Part shown: positions 35,794 to 47,139 of the stretch, in pieces
Layout: each line of letters opens with the position of its first letter
Position numbering within the stretch: position 1 is the stretch's first letter
From: Oidiodendron maius Zn
Taxonomy: Eukaryota; Ascomycota; Leotiomycetes; Myxotrichaceae
DNA length: 64,000 nt
Assembly: GCA_000827325.1 (NCBI GenBank)
Contig: KN832885.1
Coordinates: forward strand, 930,001 to 994,000
Direction of reading: 5' to 3'
Made by a program: the position numbers and the translations under genes
Notes under the pieces: generated by a model
Databases searched by the model: none
Told to the model about the DNA's origin: nothing
Seen by the model: only the letters and a program-made list of their open reading frames with translations

Positions 35794-36753
35794 TCAAGTT
35801 GTCACTGTGTGTCTATCCCTCGTCTGCTCTTTGTTCCTTTGGCCAGTAAAGCACTTAACGATTTGGGGCCTGAAAAATACGCCGACAAGTATGACGACGA
35901 AAACAACCCCCCCTATTACTATACCCACGATTCCCCCTGGGGATAGCTTGCTCGACCCCTTTGAAGAAGGAGTATTATTTGAGCTCCCAGAAGTTGTAGG
36001 CGAAGACCCGGCAGGTGTAGTCCTCAAAATCGCCTCCGCTGGAGCGCAATATGCACTAAATATGCTGCTCGCGGTGGCTATATCAGATGTATCCCCTGTA
36101 CAGCGATTCGTGATGCAAGCTGACAATAGTTGAGACGCAATAGCATAGTTCTTGCACAAGCATGCATAGTTGGCGCAATCAACATACGCATCATTGTCGA
36201 CATTGAGCACGCAGTATTGAGCGCAGGTCGGCATTGCTCTATAGCCGGCTGCGGAAGTAATCTCATACGGTTTTGTTATTGGTGTTGTACTTGCAGCCAA
36301 TATCGCAGTCCCTGGAGAGCAATAGCCACTGAATATGCTACTTGCTGTCGCTAAGTCAGATGCGTCGCCAGGACAAGCGTTTGTTACACAAGCTTCCATT
36401 TGTAGGAGTGCCGTTGTGTAAAAGTGACTGCATATACAAGAATAGTCACCACAACCAGCATAGTTATTGTTCCCTGCATTAAGGACACAACCTCTAGCGC
36501 ATCCCAGCATGTCGGAGTAGCCAGCTGCATCGGTTATTATATAAGGGGCTTGACGTTTTGCGAGCTCATGTTGCAATGCAAAGGTGGAAATTTTGGGATT
36601 TGGCGTTGGGGGAGGACTACGAACAGATGATTTTGCCTTGAAACCTGTAGCGACAGGTGGGCCAGGAATTGCATGTGCTTGTTGTGAGAGGAAAGTCACT
36701 GTCGCAAGCAGATACGGTGCGACAGAGTATAAATGATTCAAAGGATTTTTCAT
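35794..36753 (-). CDS. Tandem-CFEM cysteine-rich membrane protein
   Basis: Start at 36753 (MKNPLNHLYSV) gives a signal peptide ending near AHA-IPGPP; the longer frame upstream has no signal peptide in place. About 319 residues. Two copies of an 8-cysteine CFEM-like domain follow each other: copy 1 CARGCVLN...GCGDYSCIC...CVTNAC...YC and copy 2 CAQYCVLN...DCANYACLC...CITNRC...YC, each ending TASSIFS(G/A)YC. A Ser/Thr/Pro-rich stalk, one transmembrane helix (GGIVGIVIGGVVFVVILVGVFF) and a basic tail complete it. CFEM proteins of ascomycetes act in heme-iron capture, adhesion or host interaction at the surface. The Asp that coordinates heme iron is present in copy 1 (GDYSC) but Asn in copy 2 (ANYAC). 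Confidence 0.88.
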   Translation of the reverse strand: MKNPLNHLYSVAPYLLATVTFLSQQAHAIPGPPVATGFKAKSSVRSPPPTPNPKISTFALQHELAKRQAPYIITDAAGYSDMLGCARGCVLNAGNNNYAGCGDYSCICSHFYTTALLQMEACVTNACPGDASDLATASSIFSGYCSPGTAILAASTTPITKPYEITSAAGYRAMPTCAQYCVLNVDNDAYVDCANYACLCKNYAIASQLLSACITNRCTGDTSDIATASSIFSAYCAPAEAILRTTPAGSSPTTSGSSNNTPSSKGSSKLSPGGIVGIVIGGVVFVVILVGVFFRPQIVKCFTGQRNKEQTRDRHTVTT

Positions 36754-37893
36754 CGCGTCTTGCCTCCGTTTGAAAACCGCCAGCAAGTGAAGTAATGCAC
36801 GAAACCATGGAGGCAGAAAATATGAAAATCTTAGGAACGAAGATACGCTATGACGGGGCAGAGAAGGCTCCATGAGGCTGCGGCTGAGCAATTACATTCA
36901 GCGCCATCTCTTTCACGAGCCGTGTTTGAGGCTTTTGGAGGCGCAACCACACCAATAGGACGCAGGATTTAGCGAGATAATATCGACCTGTAGTTCAGTC
37001 TATTGGGTCAGGCGCGCCAGAATTAGACTTAGCTATCAGTTATATAGGCAAGGCAACTTGGTTTATGTCCATCTCATCCAGGTTAAGGATTTTGCTTCCG
37101 CTTTAAACACATAGAACATTGTAAAGATATAGTATGTGTTTCCTTCCTGATTCTTAGATCCTGCCGGCCAATACTCCCCGCGCATAGGTATCTCTGCGTG
37201 CTCGAACAAAGTATATCCGAAAGATCCGAAGTCAGGCTCCCGAGCAGAAAATGTTGTCAAGTGATATCACGATGTTGTCGCAATAGCCTTGGCGCAAGCG
37301 TCGGGCATGGATAACACCGTATCAGGGGCTGGCTATACGACCCTTATGGCTTTGTGTGGCCAGAGAGATAGGTGTTTACCCCGCTGATTCCCTAAAAATA
37401 GTATATTCGCCAAATGTGGCAGAACTCCTTATATACAACCCACAGCCTCGCAACGAGTCCAACAATATATACAGCTATGTTCATGGGCTTTTGTGCGCGA
37501 AGAATGCTATCTACTCATCTCACTGTACTACATCGGTGTACGTTAGTACAAGAACTGTGGGGTTGTATCTTCACCTATTGCGGACACTGTGATGCTCAAT
37601 CAAAGCTCTTACCTCTCTGACCGTGACGGCAAAAGACAGATAATTTATTACAGGCGATACAATATCTACTTGTAACAGAAGATTAATGTGCGAGAAGGAT
37701 TTAATTTATAACTTTTGCTCCCTATTCGAAGCTGAGGCATGATACTCTTTTACGCCCATCAAGCTCCGCCAGAAAATAATACGGTGCCGAAAGTAATTAC
37801 GCAGTCGCAGCAAACTTCATATCCAGCACCTCGGCAGCGGCCAGCGTTGTGGCAGTCGTTTTGTGGTCTGTCATTCATCAGTATTCTCAATCT
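36754..37893. other. Intergenic, no supported gene
   Basis: Between the CFEM gene promoter and the 3' end of the sugar transporter. Short frames only, including 37063..37260 minus, with no recognisable domain. Confidence 0.5.
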
Positions 37894-39762
37894 CTACTGT
37901 ACATTTCTTAGGGGCAAACCTTTCCATTGTCTTTTTGGGATTCCTGACGCGTAAAGTTCATCAATCTCCGCTAATGTGCGATTTGTGGTCTCTGGTCTAG
38001 TTGAGGAATCAGTACAACTTGAACAATAATAGGTCTTCATAGCATTATCGAGGATCTCACAGGTAGAAATATGCCCAAATAATTGCTACGACCATGCAGC
38101 CGCCGAACACTAGAAAGGCCTTGGCGCCTAAATTTCCCCTGCCCAGCAGATCAGCGAATATCCCGAATTTGAGAGGAGTTGCAACCTACGCATCTGCACT
38201 CGTAATTTGAGGGACAGCAAATGTAGTAATAATCGCTGTGGTATAAGACCAGAAAACTGACCATGCCACGGTGGGTTCACGAAGTCGCGCCGTCGGGATT
38301 TCTGTTGGGAGAACATATGCCCTATTCACTCATATATCAATAGTGCTCTGAACCCTCAATTCGGGGGTGAAGGTACTTACAAAGATTGGAATGATAGGGA
38401 GTTGATGAAAGAAAATATTATACACAACGAGGCAAAACCTAGCCTTTCTGACGAGGTTTTTAATCCAGCGCATGCCAATGCACCGGCGATAACGTCGATA
38501 GCAAACAGTAAGACGAAGCCAACTAGTGCAACTGGTCGTCTCCCTATCTTATCAACCAAAAATGGGCCGATGACTGTTCCTAGGAATTGGAGAAGGAAAA
38601 TGATAATGGTGATCTTGAACGGATCCGCGACGCCGCTTTGAACAAGGATGACAGTCGAATATGTTCCAACAAGGATTTGCCCGCCTACTTGTCCCAAGCA
38701 AAGCAAGGCACCAGAAGATAAAGTTCTTTCCAGGTGCGGTTGCTTTAAAATATCTGCTGGGTTTATTTCTGCACCAGTGTCTTCGTGCGAGTGGAGAGAA
38801 ATAAGTGCGGAAGATATTTCTGCCTCGACAAGTCTCATATTTCCTGCTCGAATTGAGGAGAGATTAGATTTTGCTTCTTCCATTCGGCCCTTACTTAGTA
38901 GCCACATAGGAGATTCCGTGAGCCCCAGCGTGAGTGTAAAAAGAACTACAGGTATAGTGGCTTGGACAATGAGGGGAACCTTGTACTGGCGAGAGTCATT
39001 GATCTTTTCACTGGCCCAGACTACAACAGTCGCAATGACGGAGACAGCCCCTGAGCCAGCTATAGTGAATCCCACTGCACGCGCGCGATTCCGTACAGGG
39101 ACCAGCTCTGAGAGGTAGAGTGGAGCAATATTAGTGAGGATGCTCACGCCGAAATCTGCACGGAGTTAAATCGTGTCTCTTTTATCAGTTGCAGACTAGA
39201 CTCACAGTTCCAAAATCTTCCTACCACCAATGCTCCGAGATTCGGTGCAAAAAGCTGTAGAAGAGATCCAGGAATACAACTCGTTGAGTATGCCAGCAAG
39301 AAACTCATCTTTCGCCCAAGCCACTGTTGCAGAAAAATCGAGGCAACGGCACCGAGTGCCGCACCGACGAGAGGGACTGTGATAATAAGATCTAAATTTC
39401 GGGCCTATAGATAATCAGAGGGTATATCTATATAGTAGGTTGAATATATATTACTGAAAATACAAGAGTCCCGTCAACAAGAGCTGGCCCTTGATATTTT
39501 TCGACAAATAGTGGAAGAGAAACAAGAGGAGAGGCAAATGCATTGTCGTATCCAAAGAGACCTAGGGCAAGGCCAACGATGATAACTATAAGAGCTGTGT
39601 CAGAGACGTAACCAGAGACAAAAAGAATATCTTACGATTCATCAACACGCGCCAGTTCCACCACTTTTCTTTCCCATGGACTAAGTTATCCAAGTTATTG
39701 GTCTGCTCTTCGTGGCTGACATTAGGACTAGACCCATCTCTCTTATCGTTCTCCTCTGCCAT
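37894..39762 (-). CDS. MFS sugar porter (hexose/maltose-type)
   Basis: Twelve-TM sugar:proton symporter. Start at 39762 (MAEENDKRDG); an upstream TTG is in frame but not needed. About seven exons splice in frame. Segments recovered include IVIIVGLALGLFGYDNAFA, GRKMSFLLAYSTS, APLYLSELVPVRNRAR, LTESPMWLLSKGR, FLVDKIGRRPVALVG, YVLPTEIPTARLREPTVAWS, SADA|GNLGAKAFLVFGGC and WAYFYL|PETTNRTLAEIDELY, the last being the sugar-porter signature after TM12. The apparent stop near 38190 lies in an intron (GTAGGT...CAG). It ends RNVQ* at 37894. It diverges from the esterase gene at 40391, with a 628-bp shared promoter region. Substrate not predictable. Confidence 0.9.
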
Positions 39763-40390
39763 GGTAATAAACTCTCGCAGTGTACGGTATAAAGATGGCG
39801 AGGTCTCGAGGCAAATCTTTATTGTAATCCGGATCGCCAACTTTGCGTGCTAGATAACGATGATGACAATACAGCGACATAGTTTATATCCTGGGGCTTA
39901 ATGCTGCCCTTTTTTTATCAGTTTCTCCCCACCGCCGATCAAGTCACAAGTTTGAATTTTGCCGAGTTGCGGCTCGTAGAACTGCACACTGTTCCCCCAC
40001 AACTCGAAAATCCGGGGCTGTGGGGATTCTGACAGAGCAGTAGTTCAAATAACTAGTTTAGATCAGTTAATACCTCTCCAGTCATCTCACAAGAGTATCA
40101 ATACTTTCCCCGCAAACCAGTCCGAGGCGTCGAGTTCGGAGGTGAGCATGTGGAATTTTACCGAGCTTCCTTCCGAGCTTCTTTCCGAGCGGATCTGACT
40201 AGTGTCGTAGGCTAACTTCATGCGACTACGACATATACGAATGATGGAGATGGAAAATAGATATATTTTGAATCTGTTACGTTCGCAAAGTTGAATGCGA
40301 CCCGGATTTTAGTATGCATATCATATGACGCAGACGCGCTTCGAGTAATCCTAACTCCTTCACCTATTTGCTCCGCGACGTAAAGTAGAC
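39763..40390. promoter_or_regulatory. Divergent promoter between sugar porter and esterase
   Basis: A 628-bp region serving two outward genes. It has a pyrimidine tract near 39910 and CGG-type motifs (AAATCCGGGG at 40008, GTCCGAGGCGTCGAGTTCGGAGG at 40121-40143), plus the phased boxes listed next. Confidence 0.6.
40161..40190 (+). promoter_or_regulatory. Three CCGAGC boxes at exact 12-bp spacing
   Basis: CCGAGC starts at 40161, 40173 and 40185, separated by TTCCTT and TTCTTT. A 12-bp period of a CGG-like half-site within a divergent promoter resembles an operator for a Zn2Cys6 dimer or oligomer. The neighbouring Zn2Cys6 gene (41782..43669) is the natural candidate. Confidence 0.5.
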
Positions 40391-41684
40391 ATGTCTCCGT
40401 CAGCAGATACAACCCAGGCGAATGGTCCTAAGGACCTAGCCATGGCAAAGTCAGATGGCATAGAGGTCGATATCAAAAAAACAAAGGAAGGATTGGTGAA
40501 CAAGGACATTCCTAATATCATCGAGCATTATGATGCAACATACCTCGCCGTAAGCTGTCTCTGGAAATAACACTACTTGGATTAATCACTAAGGCCATAT
40601 GAAGGAAGTTTCAAAGATAGACCTAGGAAATATCAAGTCAATTGACCCCACCGATCATATTGCCATGCGGAAATGGCTGAAAGACGAATACATGCCACTA
40701 CAGAAGGCACCTCGAATCAAACGTTCTCGCACACCAGTTTCCATCGATATCAAAAATGTACCAATAACATATGGAGAAGATAATCACTTCTCGATTCGAG
40801 TCTATGACCCTGTCAATAAAGAGGCACCCTCAGATTGTCTACGGCCAGCTCTTATCATGCTGCATGGAGGTGGTTGGGTCCACGGCTATCCTGAAGTCGA
40901 TGAAGGTATATATTCACCAGCCGACACTTGTCATGAAGAATATAGTCTAATACGCGCAAAGATTTATCACAGTTCTTTGCATCTGAGCTTCGAGCGGTAG
41001 TAATAGGCGTTGATTATCGTCTAGCCCCGGAATATCAATTCCCTTTGCCTGGCAACGACTGCTTTGAAGTTTTGAATTGGGTCTCCAACAATGCAAGAGA
41101 TTATTCGATTGATACAGCGCGAGTTGGGCTATGGGGTTGCTCAGCTGGTGGGAATCTGGCTGCTAGTGTAGCCTTGCGAGACTCTGCAGAGAATGAGATC
41201 TCACGCATTCGACATGTTAGTCTTGTAGTTCCCGTTACTTGCCACCCAAATCTGCACCCTCCTGTTATACAATCGAGCAATGCTTCGATGCAGCTGTCCG
41301 AATCTGATGGCACCGTTGAGGAGGCAAGAGCAGGACTTATAAAACTTTGGGGTGAGCCATCTTAATCCCAAAAACATCCCTTGCTTACAAAAAACAGACA
41401 TGTACGCAGGAGACAAGTTTTCTGATCCATATGCATCAGTTCTTCTTGCCAAGCCCCGAAGCAATCACCCCCCGGCCCACATAACCGTTGCAGGTTGTGA
41501 TAGATTGCGAGATGAAGGTATCGCGTATGCTCTTTTGCTTCGGAATGCTGGCATTGATACGCAGCTGGAGATTGTCCCTGGCGTGCCTCATGGTGTGACC
41601 GTTTCACCTATAACACCCGTGGCAGAGCAGTTATTTCGCAATCAGATCCGCGTACTTAATTGTGCTCTAAATACTGACTTCTGA
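40391..41684 (+). CDS. Alpha/beta hydrolase, HSL-type esterase
   Basis: Four exons, 40391..40549, 40605..40905, 40962..41351 and 41398..41684, join in frame to 378 residues. Motifs of the hormone-sensitive-lipase family are in order: oxyanion-hole HGGGWVHG, DYRLAPE (in VIGVDYRLAPEYQFPLPGND), nucleophile GCSAGGN, then the acid Asp region GCDRLRDEG and the catalytic His in PGVPHGV. No signal peptide, so it is likely intracellular. Fungal enzymes of this group hydrolyse short-chain esters and lactones. It shares its promoter with a sugar porter and is followed tail-to-tail by a Zn2Cys6 gene, which suggests a co-regulated set. An ORF-only view breaks it into three pieces. Confidence 0.9.
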
Positions 41685-41781
41685 GGCACTTTAGCGGATA
41701 AAGGTTGTCTTTAAACACGATCATATTTAGGCTTATTTCAACCGGTCATTACAATATATCGATGTTAACTCTATACATAGA

Positions 41782-43669
41782 TTACAAGACCTCGCCATCA
41801 TTGTCGTAATATACAGTCTGGTCCTCGTACATGAGTGAGCGCGGAATATCCCCAATGCAAATCTCCGTAATACTGAGTTGAGGCGCAAAATATCTATCGT
41901 AGTCCGTCTCTGCCACCGTTTGAATGAGATGGCGGATGAGAGCGGTGCATCTCCCTACACTTCCCAGCCTCGACGAGATATTGAAGATAGAATCTGTCAA
42001 TCCGACCAATTTTCCAAGCCCTACAATCCTGAGATAGCCGGGCTTTAGAGTCTTGCTCCATGTTAGTGTTGTAGTAGCAATCATTTCGATGGTGCAATTA
42101 ATCGCCCCTTCGGACGAGGTCAGAGCAGGTTGACGAGACATTTCATTCCACCAAAGCTCGGCCAGCTTCCACTGGCGGGTTATGGCCACGTCAGCTATCT
42201 GCGTATCGGCACGTGTGTTGTGATGGCCGGCGCCATTTGCGAGTGATCTCGTAATAGAGTACAACAATTGGTCGTCGACAGTGATTTTTGCGACCTCGCT
42301 AACTTCTGTGGCAAGATGAAGGCGGGTCATGAGAAGCAGTAAATCCACGGCTTGTTTATCAGTCGTGACGATATCTGCTTCGGCAAATCCTTCCATCGTA
42401 CGTTGAAAACCTTCATTGTCATACCAAGAGAGCGAGCTGGCCGACTTCAGAGGAGTCAGGGGCCGATGCGAAATCATCCTCTTTCGTGGCGATCCGTATA
42501 TAGCAATGGTTGCTGACTCCGCGACGTAAAGAATATAACACAAGCGCTGTTGACGGATTGCACTGATTGCGTCTGGAGGCTCTCCCAGAAGATCAAAAAG
42601 ACCAATCGCCTCAGTGAGATAGAAGAACGCGCGGTTATGCTTGTCAGACACATTGTAAGCAATGAAAAGAAATAACGAGACAATTACAGTGTCTACCGAA
42701 GGGTCTTCTGCAAAATGATAATCTCCCGGACCAGTTCGCAGGTCCTCGATTGTCCGAATTAGGTATCTCATTGCGTGTTGATCATGTTGCGAAGAGAGTC
42801 GCACTTTGACTGCTTCGTTGAGCACGACGATGGAGAGAACAAGACTTCGAAACCCTTGATCGGACAAGTGCCTGTCCTCATTAATGCTTTCCATCATGGT
42901 TTCGTAATGAATAAATGGATAAGCCACATAGCCCTGATGAAAGAAGAGTGAAATCTCCATCATCAGCCTCTCTTTTGACAAGGGAAAGCCATCATGGGGT
43001 TCAATCCAAAGCCGTTGCTGCTGCTCATAGAAAAGAGCATGACTGCTTGGCAAGCTTCGCTCAGTCGGGGTCGAATCCACCTCTAAATTGAATTCCAGTC
43101 TTGAGTCCAAATCTTCGAAACGATCAATCACGAGGTTAGTTTGGGTAGGACTGTAGAACCCATTTCCTACAGAGCTGGATGTTGGCGGCGTTTCGGTGGT
43201 AGCAACTGGTGTGCACATAACAGAAGCTTCGCGAATGAAGTCGAAATTTGATAAGTAATCCTCGTCGCCATGTGATGATATTAGTCGTGGCATGATTTTA
43301 GGAGGGCATATTAAGGCTCCTCCTTCTCCAGACGCAGAGCCTGCGTCGGACGAATACTGGTACGCTCGTAGAGCTCGAAGTCGCCTATGATATAAGTAGA
43401 CTGACAAGGTAATGGGGTGAATAACTCACTTTCCTGTCTTTGGGCCTCTCTTTTGTTGTTCATCATTAAATGTGCACAGCAAATCCGTCTGAATGCATCG
43501 CTCACATCGAGTTTCGGAGGCTTCCCCATGCGATAGAGTATTCAGCGTTCTTGAACACTGTTGGGTAACTTGTGAGTAAAATGACCGGAACTAGGAGGTG
43601 TTCCATGACTACCTTCAACTTTCGCCGACGGCAAGCATCGCAGGCCTTCCCGGAAGTACTTCGGACCAT
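41782..43669 (-). CDS. Zn2Cys6 transcription factor with split zinc cluster
   Basis: The zinc cluster spans three exons. Exon 1 (43669..43613) encodes MVRSTSGKACDACRRRKLK. Exon 2 (43557..43430) starts with the third Cys, then a 16-residue loop, and RCERCIQTDLLCTFNDEQQ and KRGPK. Exon 3 (43384..41782) continues GKRLRALRAYQYSS. Introns are 55 and 45 bp and the sum is 595 residues in frame. The loop between the two half-clusters is longer than the usual 5-12 residues. The long C-terminal part is the fungal regulator domain (LFFHQGYVAYPFIHYETMM, LFLFIAYNVSDKHNRAFFYLTEA, RQQRLCYILYVAES), similar to regulators of sugar-use genes such as maltose activators. It probably regulates the neighbouring porter, esterase or mannosidase (inference). 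Confidence 0.9.
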
Positions 43670-44399
43670 ATCCTAACTATCAGGACAGCATCCGGGCTTT
43701 GATTTCCGGTACAAGCAACATGCGGCTGCTTCCGGTAGAGAGGATAGATGCAGTGACGTTGAGATTGAGCATACAGCTCTTACATTCGGTTATTTATTGC
43801 CCGGTTATGAGCGTAAGGTGCTTATGGTCGCTCTTGATATGCACCAACCTTGCAGTATGTGTTCTGTGAGACGAACCCAAGCTATCATTGAGAGGTACAG
43901 TCCTACAGCTCACACATCTTTGTGGAGAAAATCGGGTGAGACTGCGGGGTTTCATCTTTCCGGGGTCTTGGCAGAAATTTGACGCCTCGTTTTACAGGTA
44001 CCAAATTGACAAGGTCGGAAGGCTATAAACATCACTTAGCGGAAATAAAGATATGAATAAAGATCTAGCAAAGTATCATGCTGTATAGAATAGGCACTAG
44101 ATTTACATGTGCCCTGGCCCTATACTCTATAGTCGGGCTTTAGGTAGATGGCTGGAAGCGATTAAGTTTCTCCGTACGCTGGCGGCTTATAAGGGGGTAT
44201 GTTTTTTAGGGGGCCGATTCAGGGTAAATCCGCTTAACCTAAAATGGTTAAATCAGGAATCACGTGTCTATCGGATCAATAAGCGACTGTGTCATTAAAA
44301 AGCGCTGAACCTCCAACAGAAACACAATTACAACTAGCTTCGAGGCATGCTTCAGTGTGAACGGCTAACAATGCGAGTTTTGCAGAATAATTACTGATT
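43670..44399. other. Intergenic, no supported gene
   Basis: A divergent region between the Zn2Cys6 gene and the GH92 gene. CCGG-containing motifs lie near 43688, 43706 and 43731. No coding region. Confidence 0.55.
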
Positions 44400-47139
44400 A
44401 TGGAGCTTCTGCTCCCGGTCGCCATTTCCAAACATCTCTACCTCACACGATGGCTCGTGCGAAAGCATGTCTTTCGCGCTGCAGTCATCCTGGTCGTAGT
44501 ATGTCTGTATTTCACGAGCCTAAATCCCTGGCGATGGGCACCCGAAGTTGTCATCGGTCCATATGAGGGCGTGTCAAATGATTTCCCTTACGTGAACATG
44601 TTTATCGGAACTAAGAAGGGAGGAAAGCTGCCCTCGTTCATAAATCTCAAGAGACTTGCTAACGGATAGCCAATAGGCCATGCATTTCCGGGAGCATCCT
44701 TACCTTATGGTAGACATAATTTGCTTTTTTGGATAAAGAATCACTCTAACTGAAATAGGTATGGCAAAAGCCTCTGCAGACTGTATAGGCGAAGCGCATG
44801 GGGGGTTTTCATCTGATGGAAGTGATGTTTCCGGGTTCAGTCACATGGTATGTTTCTCGTCTGGATTCCGGTCTCTGGAAGCTTATCATCAATTCTACCA
44901 TTTAGCATGACTCTGGAACTGGTGGCGTAAGCTTCTCTCTTCATTTACATCACGGATATCCTATTGACTAAGGTAGACTATATCTCTTGGGAACTTTCCG
45001 CTATTTCCACAGTACTGTCCTAATAATAATATGACCGAGTGCAAATTCGACAAAACCCAGCGCCGTGTACCTAGAGGGGATTATGACGCATCCCCAGGCT
45101 ATTTCGACATTACTCTTGCCGATGGCATCAGAGGCGAAGCAACGGTAACGGCACACACAGCTATCTATCGATTTACCTTTCCCGAGAATATTACTTTCGG
45201 TGGTACTGCTGACAATCCTGTTGTAACTATTGACCTCAATGACCTGGGTGGCACACGCACTGGTGAATCTGGCTTAGTGGTAGATCCTCAAACTGGAAGA
45301 GTTTATGGCAACGGTACTTTTCGACCAAGTTTCGGCACCGGTACATACAACTTGCACTTCTGTACAGACTTTAGAGGTGGCCAGATCCAGGATACCGGTA
45401 TCTGGAATGCGTCAGGCCCCTTCAGCGGTGATGAAAATTTAAGTTTTAACGGTTATAACCCTGGCGGGGCATTCACACGATTTGAGCCATCCAACACCGA
45501 TACCACTATCCTGGTTCGCGTGGGCTTAAGTTTTATCAGCTCAAATCAGGCTTGCCGGAATGCTGAATCGGAGATACCTGAATTTGAATTTGACTGGGTC
45601 AGACGAGCCGCTGAGGCTGAGTGGCAAAAAAAGTTTAGCGTGGTGACCATTGACTCGGAGGGAGTAGATACGGATTTGACCACCATTTTTTGGAGTGGCT
45701 TCTACCGAACTATGTTGAGTCCGCAAGACTACACAAACGAAAATCCTTTATGGACGTCGAGGGAGCCGTACTTTGATAGTTTCTACTGCATCTGGGATTC
45801 ATTCAGGTCTCAGCACCCATTTCTGACATTGGTTGATCCTGTGGAGCAGGCGAGGATGGTGAGGGCTCTGATTGATATTTACAAGCATGAAGGCAAGCTG
45901 CCAGATTGTCGCATGAGTCTTTGCAAAGGACGAACACAAGGCGGATCAAATGCCGACGTGGTTCTTGCTGATGCTTATGTTAAGAATTTAGGCGGCGGTA
46001 TTAACTGGCATCTGGCATATGAGGCAGTTATCTCCGATGCAGAAGAGGAGCCAAAAATGTGGGACTTTACTGGTCGAGGTGGTCTAGACAGCTGGAAGAC
46101 CTTGAACTTCATCCCGGTCAATGACGTCGACACCAAAGGCTATGGCCTCCAAACACGAAGCATATCTAGAACCGTTGAGTTTGCATATAATGACTTCTGT
46201 ATTGCGGAGATGGCGGAGAGACTCGGTCACATGGATGATCGTGAAAAGTATCTCTCAAGGGCTGGAAACTGGCGAAATTTGTTTAAGGAAGATCAGAACT
46301 CTTCCATAAATGACGTGGACACTGGCTTCCGAGGATTTTTACAACCGCGGTATGCTGCTTCATAGCTTCTATTTCGATGGCACTAACTGCTTCTATACAG
46401 CAAGGCAGATTTAACCTGGGACTTTCAAGACCCTGCGCGATGCTCACCTCTGTACATGATGGATTCGTGCTATCTTGATGGAGGAGGTGGGGAGACTTAT
46501 GAAGGCTCATGTTGGCTTTACACATTTTTCGTGCCGCACGATATGGCGTCCTTAGTCGATGCCCTCGGCGGCCCATCGCGATTCACCGAGCGACTTGACT
46601 TCCTTCACCACAGCGGCCTTCTATATATGGGCGATGAGCAAGCCTTCTTGACCGTTTTCCTTTACCACTACGCTGGCCGTCCTGCAATTAGCGCAGAACG
46701 CGCACACTTCTACATTCCCAGCCAGTTTAACAACACTGACGCGGGAATCCCGGGTAATGATGACTCCGGTGCTATGGGTTCTTTCATCACGCTCACGATG
46801 ATGGGAATATTTCCTAATCCAGGGCAGGATGTCTATTTCATAACACCACCATTTTTTGAAAGCGTTAGCATTGTAAATGAGCAAACAGGGAAGACTGCCA
46901 CGATCAAAAACATCAATTTTGATCCAGAATATAAGAACGTGTATATACAGGAAGCCACAAGAGATGGGAAGCCATGGACGAAAAATTGGATTGATCATAG
47001 TTTTTTTGCGGAGGGTGGGATTTTAGAATTGACGCTTGGACTGTTGGAGAGCGATTGGGGGACGAGGGAAGAAGATCTTCCGCCAAGCATGAGTGCTATG
47101 TACAACAACGAGGCTGAGAATAGTACAGAACCTATCTAG
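44400..47139 (+). CDS. Membrane-anchored GH92 alpha-mannosidase
   Basis: Six exons, 44400..44622, 44677..44709, 44759..44847, 44906..44926, 44977..46349 and 46401..47139, give 825 residues in frame. A type II signal anchor (AAVILVVVCLYFTSL) near residue 30 suggests a secretory-pathway or surface enzyme. Family landmarks: YVNMFIGTKKGG|HAFPGASLPYG|MAKASAD, SGFSHM|HDSGTGG|TISLGNFPLFP, YPFD-like WDSFRSQHPFLTLVDP, and GIPGNDDSGAMGSF, which holds the catalytic acidic pair. GH92 enzymes are calcium-dependent inverting exo-alpha-mannosidases acting on N-glycans or mannan. The first intron starts with GA instead of GT (44623); if it is retained, a TAG at 44667 ends the protein after 89 residues. The other four introns are canonical. 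The gene may be impaired in this strain, or use a non-canonical site. Confidence 0.88.
44623..44676 (+). other. GH92 intron 1 with non-canonical GA donor
   Basis: The 5' end reads GAAAGCTG where GTAAGCTG would be canonical. The branch-like GCTAACGG and the acceptor ATAG are intact. Removal restores GGC-CAT (Gly-His), as expected from the family motif NGGHAFPGA. Confidence 0.75.

Noticed and set aside
38140-38200. In-frame stop in the sugar porter (GCG-TAG)
   Set aside because: It lies within an intron GTAGGT...GGGCAG; splicing gives SADA-GNLGAKAF, as in the family.
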